Both the position numbers and the translations under genes were made by a program. A DNA stretch of 64,000 nt from Theristus sp. LFF4_11. Taxonomy: Eukaryota > Nematoda > Chromadorea > Monhysterida > Xyalidae. Positions 17,410-29,400 of the stretch are shown piece by piece. The DNA lies in the NCBI GenBank assembly GCA_030248135.1, contig JASANC010001886.1, positions 1 to 64,000 of the forward strand, in the 5' to 3' direction. The notes under the pieces are model-generated. The model did not search any database and was not told the DNA's origin. It worked only from the letters and a program-made list of their open reading frames with translations. Numbering within the stretch: position 1 is the stretch's first letter; each line of letters begins with the position of its first letter.

Positions 17410-20400
17410 TCACAAGCAAAACGCATTTGCCTCTTGGTCGAACGACAGTGGCATCTCACGCGTGCGACCACTGAAAAATGCGGCAAACCAATTTGGGGTA
17501 AAACCCGCCACTGCGAGTTTTTTTAAACCATTTATACACCTCCGCACCGAAAAAAAACGCAGCTAACGCCGCAGCGAACACAGTGCATTTGAAGAGTTTC
17601 TATTACGAAAACCAAAAACCAATCGGACCAAAAACTTACCAAAAAACAATTTTACCCAAAAATCACTCACGCAGCACAACGCATGAACAGATGGTCCCGG
17701 TTGAACTCGCCTCGACCTTCTCGGGCACAATGACATTCCAATAGCAGGTCTATTCGAGATATCAAAAACTGTAATTGTCCAGAGAGCATCCATGAAACGT
17801 TGGACGGAATCTGACCAATCAGTTCGTAGTTTACGGCTCGTTCGAGTTCCTGGAAAAATGTTGTTTTTTTAACTTTCCCTTTTTTAGTCCATGTGTGAGA
17901 ACCGAACGCATTTTTCCCCGTAACACGTGGTTTCAGAGCGTGGTTTGTTTCAGTGCAACAGCCGCACACACCAGCGCAGTGCGTCGGCGCCAGTGCTAGT
18001 GCGTTTGTCTGTCAGTGCCTGCCTGTGATTGAAACGCACGTGTGAAACCACACGCTCATCAGACCGCGAGTTCTGCGGGCAGCCAATGAAAATCGAACAA
18101 CCGGTCACATCGATCGAAAACAAAGCAGCTATAGTCGCGTTGCCCTGGCTGATTTGTAGTATATGAGCTGATTGGTGCGTGAACACGCATGCGCCATGCA
18201 CTCGGTGCTGCCGCACACTCCGCCTTCTCGGCGATGAATGCACGCATCACGTGATCGATCACCAATCAATCAGCGGGTGCTAAAAAAGTTTTCACGGGTT
18301 TATGCTGTTTACTTTCAACGGTTCGAAATCGTCTGCAGTGTACGTGATGTTGTTCCACTTCAATAGTAACACCATCACCGGTACATCCGACGGGTAAGCC
18401 ACGCCCACGCGAACGAGACACGTCAGACGCACTGAAGAGACGATCTCCTGGGTCACTTATTTGCCGTGGTTGTTTTGAAAAACAATGGTCACAGGCTCAG
18501 TGCCAAAACAAAAACGTCGAAGCACAACTGCAACACCAAGACACCAACCGTCGGCTCTGTCGAAAGCGGCCATATAAAACAGTCCCGTTGTTGGTAGCGT
18601 GAGATTGAGTTGTGTGCAAACGGCGCGTGTCGCTGGATGCGTCTGCAGAAAAAAGTGAATTCTGACTCCACTGAAATACCGTATTACCCCCATTAACCCC
18701 CCCCCCCCCCACCCACTAATAAACCCTCACCCCCACGACAAATTTCCGAATAATCCTCCCCCCACAAATAATCCCCCATGGGGGTTAATTGGAAACCTGT
18801 TTGAAACACATACCCAGCGAATTCAGTGGCTGAATGCAGTAACATAGGTGAAATTGTGGGTCAATGGTCATCTATAAACCCGCACACTTTCCCACGCCTG
18901 GGTTTACACTCATTTTGTATACCGGGTTTGCGCAACCACACGCTTGTTATGATGCATGCTGTTATTTCGTTTTATGTTTTATGTTTTTCCAATAGAAATC
19001 TTTTTTAATTACATTGTTTACTTTTCTTATAATGCTCACATGTGTTGACAGCTGACATGTGTATGTCTAAAACATATACATTTGTGTAATGCATATTTAC
19101 ACGCGCGTTCCTGAAAGCTGGCAGCAGTTCTGTAGAGTTCTTGGTCAACTTTGCCACTGGAAAGGGGTCGCATCTTTGTCACTGGTACAACTGCTAATAT
19201 TGTACTCTTGTGACAGATTTTGTTGACAATTTTTCCTTGATAAAAGGCTTGCGAAGCCTTAGGTCACCTACAGAAGTCGGTTGTTGGCCTTTGCCCAACA
19301 CTGACAGTGACTGCTTTGGTGTTGATCCAAAAGGAAATGGTGTTTGCAACTGAGAAGACAAAGACAATTTAGTGACAATCGTCTGTTCCTTCTCTTGATT
19401 CTATAAGCCACCCGTTTATTCACTCCCAACCATCAAATATAAGCAAGTTAGGTAACTGGGTGGCAATAACTGTTTTCGAAATTCGAAATATAAAGCAACG
19501 GAAAGCAAAACATATGCAAAAACATGAAGCGGAATATTTCTTAAGTCCAAACTTGTGCGAGCATGCGCACACCCGGTATAAAATACGTCATGTGCCATGG
19601 GTTTATAGATGTCGCATTGTTTATAGATGACACCAAATCGAAATTGTGCTACCAAAGGCCCCAAAGGGATGAGTTAATGGTAATTTCATTACAAAAGGCT
19701 GTTACAAAAGAAAATCTCTGTGAAAAGTAGAAGTTTCTGCGACTTTCTTGCCTGCCATGCAAGGTATTTTTGCCATTTTACAACAAACCCCCACCTCTAG
19801 AATTTGTTTGTAAATAAACCCCCCAATAAACCCCGCCCCTAAAAGTCGCTGACGTATTAATCCCCCATGGGGGTTTATTGGAGGTCATACGGTATATAAA
19901 AAAACGCATTCATGAAGCAGTATTTAGTGACCGCGAAGCTATGTTTTAACACAGCTACGCGTCACTAAATATTGTTTCATGAATGCCACTTAAGACGTGC
20001 AAGGAACAGTTTCTGGAATGACGGTTTTTTTATTATTTACTTATTCTCTGTATCTGAGTGAACGAAAAACTGAGTGATTGAATTGAAGCAAACCAAAAAA
20101 AAAGTTTCAGCTCGAAGACGGTGCATTCTGTTCCAAACGCTGTTACACCGTCACAAGCATGGCCGTGGTGGAACATTGCGCTGTGGCCCCGAGTGCTGCG
20201 TCCCCTGACCCTTGCAGTGTCTTCAAACAGGGACTGGCGCGAGTTTTATAAAACGTAGCAGTTCAATAGTGCTACGTCACTGAACGCCGACATCAATTCA
20301 GGAGTCAACAAATTTCAGTTTCCTCGCGTCACATTGAACAGCAAACATTGATGAATTTGCTGCATGAAAAAAGCGAAACTGTGATGTTGCTTGATTTTCA

Positions 20401-23400
20401 TTCAGGGGCTAAGTGATGTGGCACTATTGGACTACTTTGCTTTTATAAAAGTGGCCCCTGGACTGTTGTAACAACAGTAACCAAACCACCAACCACAAAC
20501 TCCTCAGCGGTCATGTTCTTCCAGCGTGTCAAGCGTGTCAGTATCTTCGTCGGCATTCCAACGTAGCTCGCCAGTTCGTCGACGCGCGGAACTTTGTTCA
20601 GCTCTGTGGGGGGAAATTTTTTTGCTGTAAATTCGTTTCCTGCATTTAGTTTTCTACTGATGAAACACTATTGCTGTTTGTTGTTGTTGTTAATGTGGTG
20701 TTTGTTGTTGCTATTTGTTGTTCGACATCGCCACAACACTCTTGAGTGTCAAGCAATGTGCAACGAATATTTCTGTTTTCGAGACATCTTAGCCGTTTTT
20801 TGAACAACAGAACGCTCAGGCTCACCAAGCATTTTCAGTTGCGAGTGCAATGAGTGTCGTGCTTCCAAGCGGTTGGTTACGGCGGCGATGATTTGCTGAA
20901 GACAAACACACATGAACGTTACTGAAGCAGATACACAGTTACTGATTGAAACACAATTGACAAACAAAAAAAAACATTGAGAGCCAGGATTTACTCAATC
21001 ACTAAAATCCGAAATCGGGCTTAAAATCACTGGTGTCCGTAGAACAGAGTTTAGAGTCTTGACACCTCTCCAGGCGACGGTATTGGTAAACGTATTGGTG
21101 CCCCGTTACCCGAAGCCGAAACCCATTAAAATGTCGTACCTTCGAGTCTCCGAAATTGGCGCGTACTGCAAATAAAAAAAACACAGACAAACACGCGCAC
21201 ACGAACGCACCTGAATCAAGCTGCAGCCGTGCAACGCGTCCGCTCTGTCCCGGCACTCGATCTCACGCGGCAACGGCACCTTCAGACCGGCTGCCCTCTG
21301 CGTCCAGTAATACGCGTAGCCGACGGTGCTCGCGTGCTCGCACAGGGTGATGCTGAATGCGAGAATAGCTGTGTGCATGAGAACGGCATGGCTGATTTGG
21401 TTGCATTGCATGCTGATTGGTTGGTTGTGTGCTGCGGCCAGTGCTTGTCTACAGTAGAACGCTAAATTATAGGCAATCAACTGATTGGCTGCTATTACGG
21501 TATGCACCGCCAAAGCCAAACCAACCCGAACTGTTGCAGTTTCATGTCGCCTGTCGGGTTTGGGCACTCCAAGCCGCGATCATCGTTTGTCGACACCAAA
21601 TCAGCCAGCAACGTGTCCGACGAGAATAGTTCGCTGCACCATCGTAAAGTATGTGTCATCATTTTTTTTAGATTCTGCGACGTAGAAAGGAAACTAGTTT
21701 CAATCTTTATGTGGCCATTCAAATCGCCCAAGTGACTCGGCCCTATTTAGGCGACTCGAATCACTTTGCCAATTTTGAATTCCCGCGTCATGCATGGAAA
21801 CTGTTTACCCATCTACGAGCGCATTGAGTCTAGGGTAGAAACTAAAAGAGAATACCGACAGCAAGAAAAAGTGGCGCCTTACGATGCTCGGAGGGTGGCA
21901 TCGGCCAAATCGAGCTCGCAGCGCACCGTGGTGATGTCGAGTTCGCTCAGATAACGAAAGTCCATGCGGCACGCAGCCACATCTGGTCGTACGAAAAAGC
22001 ACACAATTACTGGTTGCAGAGTGAAAATGCGCACAGCGCTCGCTAGATTCTAGTATTCGCCTGATTGGCTGGTGCATACAGTCGAACTTTAAATTATAGG
22101 GAATCAGATGATTCGTTGGCGGTGACCACGTGCATGCATGTGTTTCTGTGCAGGCATTGCTGTGAGGAGGCGGAGTTTGGTTTGCACAGAAAGCATGCAC
22201 ACCGTAATCACCAACGAATCAGCTAGCTGATTCCCTATAATTTAGAGTTCGACTGTACAGCGCTGGCTAGATCATGCGGATGCGCGAGCGAGCGCCAGCG
22301 AGCGGACAGCGCATCACGCATTATATGAGCCGTTATACCCCAGCGCGCTTTTTCCAAAATTGCTCGCTGCGTGCAGCGAGCATACTATAAGCTACAAAGC
22401 TGCTCTGGTGCACACGAAACGAACACCCAAAGTTGTGTTCTGAGCCGCGAAAAAATTTTCATCGGACTACTTTTCATGCGCTGTAGAGACGAAAAACCTA
22501 TTCTGAAAACAGTGTTACTTATTTTCCTTGGTATTTTTTTTTCTGGTATGTAATCATATGTGTTCGCCCTTTCAATTTTTACCTGGGACACTTTCACAGT
22601 CGAACAAAAATGTTTCCTGGGGTAATTCCACCTGGAGATTTTGAAAATTGGGTTAATTTTTTGCCTCGACCCCTTTTTTGGGTAAAAAATTGGGCATTTT
22701 TCAAAAATCGAAGGGTTTTTACCTGGTTTCAAGTGTTCGCCCTTTCAATTTTTACCTGCGACACTTTCAGAGTCCAACAAAAAAGTTTCCTAGGGTAATT
22801 TCATCTGAAATTTTTGAAAATCAGGTTAATTTTTTGCCCCAACCCTTGTTTGAGGCAAAATTTTGGCATTTTTTAAATTTCAAAGGATTTTTCCTGGTTT
22901 CAAGTGTTCGCCCTTTCAATTTTTAGCTACGACACCTTCACAGTCGAATAAAAAAGATTCCTGGGGCAATTTCATACGAAGATTTTAAAAATTTGGTTTA
23001 TTTTTTTGCCCGGGCACTTTTTTAAGTTAAAATTGTGCATTTTTTGAAAGTTCGTAGCATTTTGACTGGGTATCAGTTTTTCACTCTTACAAATTGTTTC
23101 TGTGCTACTAAAAATAATAGGAAAAGGTCTAGTCCGTAGGAATTCAATGCGCTGATCACGGATTTTGGGTTAGTTTTCTTACGTGAGCAACTCTAGATGC
23201 TGAATCGGGACGATTTCGGGCGAATCGGCCGTGGAAATTGGCGAAATCGGTCCAGAAACGAAAAACAAGAAAAGGGTGTTTTCCAGGGTAATTCAATGCG
23301 TTGATTACGAATTTTGAGTTAGTTTTCTTACGTGAGCAACTCTAGATGCTGAATCGTGACGATTTCGGGCGAATCGGCCGTGGAAGTTGGCGAAATCGGT

Positions 23401-26400
23401 CCAGAAACGAAAAACAAGAAAAGGGTGTTTTCCAGGGTAATTCAATGCGCTGATCACGGATTTTGGGTTAGTTTTCTTACGTGAGCAACTCTAGATGCTG
23501 AATCGTGACGATTTCGGGCGAATCGGCCGTGGAAGTTGGCGAAATCGGTCCAGAAACGAAAAACAAGAAAAGGGTGTTTTCCAGGGTATTTCAATGCGCT
23601 GATCACGGATTTTGGGTTAGTTTTCTTACGTGAGCAACTCTAGATGCTGAATCGTGACGATTTCGGGCGAATCGGCCGTGGAAGTTGGCGAAATCGGTCC
23701 AGAAACGAAAAACAAGAAAAGGGTGTTTTCCAGGGTAATTCAATGCGCTGATCACGGATTTTGGGTTAGTTTTCTTACGTGAGCAACTCTAGATGCTGAA
23801 TCGTGACGATTTCGGGCGAATCGGCCGTGGAAGTTGGCGAAATCGGTCCAGAAACGAAAAACAAGAAAAGGGTGTTTTCCAGGGTAATTCAATGCGCTGA
23901 TCACGAATTTTGAGTTAGTTTTCTTACGTGAGCAACTCTAGATGCTGAATCGTGACGATTTCGGGCGAATCGGCCGTGGAAGTTGGCGAAATCGGTCCAG
24001 AAATGAAAAACGAGAAAACGGTTTTTCCAGGGTAATTCAATGTGCTGATCACGGATTTTGGGTTAGTTTTCTTGTATGAGCAACTCTAGATACTGAATCG
24101 TGACGATTTATGGTGAATCGGCCGTGGAATTTAGCGAAACCGGTCCAGAAATGAAAAACAAGAAAACGGTGTTTTCCATGGTAATTCATTACGCCGATCA
24201 CGGCTTTTGGGTCAGTTTTTCTTTTGTGAGCGATTCTAGGTACTGAATCGTGACGATTTTGGGGAATCGGCCGTAGAAATGGCACAGGAGAAATCGGCCT
24301 AAAAACGAAAAATGAAAAACCTGAGTTGTCCGGGGTTCAGAAGAATGTGTGACCAACGAATTGTGATTTTGGTCCGATCTTCGGGGCTTATGTAAAAGTC
24401 AGAATATTATCTAAAAATGCGTGAGACGCATATAAAAGGAGGAATATGGCCTTGTGTAAGCAGTGAAAGACTTGGCTCGACAACGCTTTTCAAGTCTCTG
24501 ATGTGGTACACACGGATACAAGTACATAAGGGTCATATTTTTGCGCCGCGTTTTTTTTTTGAAGCACGCCCCCCACCGATTCCGGAAACCCGAAGGTACC
24601 AAACTCCGGTGGGATTGGGGAATGGACGGCTCACCATCCCGTGGAACCAATACCCTCGGCATGTGAGGGGGGCAGCCTCTAAGCCCCGCTCTGTCCTGGG
24701 GGCACCAGTGATCTTAGCCCGATTTCGGTTTCGGTGGCCTGCGGTCGCTATATCCCCGGAGGGCAGCGAATCCGAAAGTTTTCGTTTTCGTTTTCGTTTT
24801 GCTGAAAAGCGTAAAACTTTGAAGTTATTTTTTAATTGTTCTCTTCGATTTAATCTAAAATCACGCCATGTGCGAAATTCTGTAAATTCTGTGCAAAAAC
24901 AGAAAAATTAGAGATTGCAAAACATTGTTGCATGTAGCTTTTTCGTTGTTGTTAACGTACGCACCGCTGTGTACACACCAGCACCAGTGACAAAAAGGAG
25001 TTGTCTTCCGTTGATTTTCACCTTTTTTACCGGTGTCACCTTCAACTAGTGTGGCAGGATAAACCGTCTGTCCCGTGAGTCATTGCCTTTGCCACAGGAG
25101 ACCTTGCGTTCCGCAATGCTTCTGCGATACAATTTGTCCTGAACAAACCAGTGTCAGCGAGCTAAAGTCTGATTGTTATTTTAGTAGTTTTAGTGGTCGC
25201 TAAATGCCCGAAATCCGCAAATGTGAAAGGTCATTTGTCTACAATACAAAGCACGAGGGTTGCCATGTTCAACCGAAATCATAAATAAACGGCGCAAAAA
25301 TATGACTCTTATGTACTTGTATCCGTGTGTACCACATCAGAGACTTGAAAAGCGTTGTCGAGCCAAGTCTTTCACTGCTTACACAAGGCCATATTCCTCC
25401 TTTTATATGCGTCTCACGCATTTTTAGATAATGGTAGTATTCGCTGATTGGCTGATGCATACACGACACATGCATTTCGGTTCGACACACTTTACAATGA
25501 AGCTATTCAACGTCAGTTTTGGCTTTGTGGTGTCAGTCCGCAGCCGACACAAAGCAAAAACTGACGTTGAACCTCGTTTTTACGCATATATGCGTGGCCA
25601 CAAGCGAACCCAAATAAAGTTATTGTTTACCAACCGGGCACTTTCACCGTGATTCGCACGCACATCGGGTGCATGTCCAGGATTTGATGTTTGCGAGCGT
25701 CGATTGCCTCGGAGATCGTGCGATGGCGGCGTTTCGCCGACGACACTGAAACGCACACACTTACAGTCTAAATGCGCGTTCATGAAGCAGTTTTTCAGTG
25801 GCGTGTAGCTGTGTACAAACATAAAGCTACGCGGTCACTAGATACTGCTTCATGAATGTTGCTTAACTCTATAAAATATCAAACAAGCTGAATGGTGGGT
25901 GGTCACGTGTGATGGTTTGATTGATTCTATGCAAACCAAACCACGCCTATAGGCCCGTTTAGCCGTCCGGACGTTGACGCACGTCGCCGTACAGACAGAC
26001 ACGGACGCATAAACGATGACGTGAGATGAAGTGACGTGCCGCATGGTTTTAGAATTTTTGCTCGTTTATGCGTCCGTACGGCGACGTGCGTCGACGTTCA
26101 GACAGATACAGACGCATAAACGATGACGTGCCGTGAAGTGACGTGCCGTGACGTGCCGGATGGTTTTAGAATTTTTGCTCGTTTATGCCCCTGTACGGCG
26201 ACGTGCGTCGACGTTCAGACAGATACAGACGCATAAACGATGACGTGACGTTCCGTGACGTGACGTTGCATTTTAGGTTCTGCCCTAAAAAGCCGTACGT
26301 CAGCGAGCAAAATTCAATCAAGTTGTGTGCCAAATTGAAATTGAATATATGCGACAACAACCAATTTTGACTGGAGAATGGAGATTGCAACTCAAATTCG

Positions 26401-29400
26401 AAACAACCCACAGATTCAAGTCTTTTGAAATTTCATCTTTCGCTCAAGTCTTTTGAGCAGTTCATTCAATGCAGAGCAGAAGAACAGGCGAAAACACATT
26501 GTGTTTTTCAACAGTGCGCGTGCACAAATGGTTTGCTGCGGCTGCACAATTGCTTTGCAGCAATAACACGGACTATACAGGCAGCAGCAACCATGACACC
26601 ATGGCGCAGTGGTTCGTTCAGGGTTCGACTCTCAGAATGTGCAGATGAAATTTTCGCATTTTTTGCCGCACGACAAATTCTTTGGTGTTCTGTGGATTGC
26701 TATGATTTCAAAACAAAGTCACTCACAAATTTGCATCCAGCCCTTCAGGCTCTGGTATTTTGTTGTGAATAGCCAGGGAATCGGCTAATTGCTTGGTGAT
26801 CGTGATGCATACATTTTGTGCAAACCTTTCTCAGCCTCCACACAGCAATGCCTGCACAGAAAGCATGCATCAGGTGACCACCAACCAATCAGCTGATTCA
26901 CTATAATTTAGAGTTCGTCTGTGGAGTTCATGTGATGACTGAAACTCACTGAATTAGTGAATTCACTGAATAAAAGCTAAACTGCTGACATTTTTGTTTA
27001 AGAATACAGAAAATAATCCGAAAAATTGTCTATTGATAAAATTGATAAAATCGAACTTTGACGCACGGCTTTTTAGGGGAGAACCTAAACCCTTCCGGCA
27101 CGTCACGGCACGTCACGTCATCGTTTATGCGTCCGTATCTGTCTGAACGTCGACGCACGTCACCGTACAGGGGCATAAACGAGCGCGTGTTCTAAAACCA
27201 TCCGGCACGTCACGGCACGTCACGGCACGTCACGTCATCGTTTATGCGTCCGTATCTGTCTGAACGTCGACGTACGTCGCCGTACAGGGGCATAAACGAG
27301 CTCGAGTTCTAAAACAAAACGTGACGTGCCGTGACGTGCCGGGATTGCTCTTTTTGCAGCATAAACGAGGTTTGACGTGACGTGACGTGCCGTGCCGGAT
27401 GCAAATACGGACGGCTAAACGGGCCTTATGTCGGATATGTTATAGAGTTAGACTATTTTAGCCATATTTTCTGTTCCGTTTATTCAGCCAGCACTCGAGT
27501 ACGCTAAAAATATGTCAAAGTCATTCTATTCATTCAAAGTTGCGCTTAACTACGAAAGCACCATAGACAGTGATTCAGAATTACATAGACAAACAATGGC
27601 TGGGTTCTGTAAACCTGACTGTGAATTGTACAAACTTGCGGCAGCCAAAAGACCCAAAGGTCAAAAGTATCCAAACCCACCGGTTGACGCGCCGGCAGTT
27701 AACGTTTCGGTGGTCGACTGCTGATTGGTTGCTTTCGAAGCAGCAACGCGCTGTGAGCGCCCTCTGTCGGATTTGTGTCGTGTCAGCGAGGCGGAACGGC
27801 TGTGGTTTTTTCACTTTTTTTTCCTTTTCTTCAGAAACAAACTGAATCAACTCAGTTGAGCGAGATGGTCTTGTCAACGTCGTGGCTTGGGTGGTAGCGC
27901 GTTGGACTCTTGTCTGCTCGTTCGGGGGGTCGAGCCCCGCCGAGGGGTGTATAGGCACTTAATTTATGGCAGAAAATTCGATGGGCGCCCTACTCGACGC
28001 TTTTCTGGGTAACACCGGTTAAAAATATCACCGAAAATGCTGGTTGTTCGTTCGTATGGTGAAACAAAAACAAAAACAAAAAAGCGCCCAAAAGCCCCGA
28101 AATAGGCATTTACCACTCTCAAAGGTTCATAAATACGCAAGAACACAATCACAACTCAATTCGTGGACATTGTCTGAAATGTCTGACAGAATTGTCTGAG
28201 AGCCAGAACTGCACAACAACAAAAAAAACTTGCGTAATGTTTCACAATTAAACAACTAAACCAAATAGAATTCTCAATGATGCCTGAGCGATGGTCGAAA
28301 ATTGAAACCGAACCCAGAAAAAACTTGGAAAACCAATAAAAATCCCCCATTTCAGAGAAACCCCAACTGAGCACACACACACCTGGAGGCAGATTTCGAT
28401 GCCACAGGGGTCCTACTACGCGAGCGACCCTGGCCTGCAGAGGGCGAATGGCCGCGCGGTACCGAGGGTGCCCGCAGGTGGTCAGTAGCGGGCTTTGCTG
28501 GTTGACTGCCGCTGTTTTTAGCGGAGTCCTCGATTTCGCCCCTCGCGCAGCCACCGTCGCCTTCCGCTCCGCTGTCTTCTGCAGAAAACAACAAAACGTC
28601 GCCAAAGACTGTTGCGATGCCGTGCTGCTCTGCCAGACGACCGTACACTTTCTGGTTGCAATTCGATTGTTGCCCAGTGAAGCCAGTGCAATGTCCGTGG
28701 TGGGGGCGTGTCGTGGCTGTGCGTGCGCTAAACCGAATTGCGAAAAACAACTAATTGCTAAACTCCGAAAGCAAACAGACACACCGGGTGAGTCGGTCGC
28801 TGAGAGCACACTGCAGCCGGTTGTATTTTGAGTGCGTCGCAATGCGAGCGCTTGCGCGTCCTCGATGTTGCCAAACACGGAGACTTGTGTCGTGTCGCTG
28901 CCGCCTGCAGAACAACCCGTACATTTACATTCTCCTTCTTTCTACAGTCTTACTTTAAATTATAGGGAATCAGCTGATTGGTTGGTGGTGACGTGATGCG
29001 TGCTTTCTGCGCAGGACGACAGACGCTTCACCGCATGCAATGCCTGCACAGAACGTATGCATCACGTGACGTGTGACCACCAACCAATCAGCTGATTTCC
29101 CTATTTAGAGTTCGACTGCGAACCAGAAAGTATTCGCGCACTAACCCATGATATCGATGTATGCCTGAGTTTGCAGGTACAGATAGAACAGCGGCGCCGG
29201 TAGGTGTTGCGCAGACGTGCGCTGTTCCGTTGTTCGTTCAAATTGCATTTTCATTGTCTGCTGCAGCGGGCGGGTGCACTGGAAAGGACCACTTGACGTT
29301 CGATTCGATAAAAACAACAATAACAACAAGATGTTCATTGCTCGTATCTCTGTTTCTGCGCTTTCAATGGCACGCATCGACAAGACATCAGCTTCATACT

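Larger units (their letters stand above)
22266..25432 (+). repeat. composite satellite block, copy 2
   Basis: Same parts in the same order as 13548-16802: one GCGGATGCGCGAGCGAGCGC unit, about three copies of the 178-bp repeat (22557-23110), about eight copies of the 149-bp repeat (23140-24320), the AGAAGAATGTG...CTTCGGGGCTTATG spacer and the inverted-repeat element at 24406-25432. It differs in copy number, in a 250-bp retroposon insertion and in the orientation of the inverted-repeat element's interior. It lies wholly inside THOC5 intron 9. Confidence 0.85.

Noticed and set aside
18344..18391. Short plus-strand segment with CTGCAG before and GTAAGC after, resembling an exon
   Set aside because: It lies in THOC5 intron 15 on the opposite strand, codes for only about 16 residues and matches nothing known to me.
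21123..21165. Candidate THOC5 exon between exons 12 and 13
   Set aside because: It breaks the reading frame, while direct joining of 21211 to 20895 keeps phase 0 and the family alignment. The sequence belongs to a retroposon.
27876..27950. Functional tRNA gene
   Set aside because: A second copy with the same non-tRNA tail exists at 31797 and I could not form a convincing acceptor stem; a SINE is more likely.
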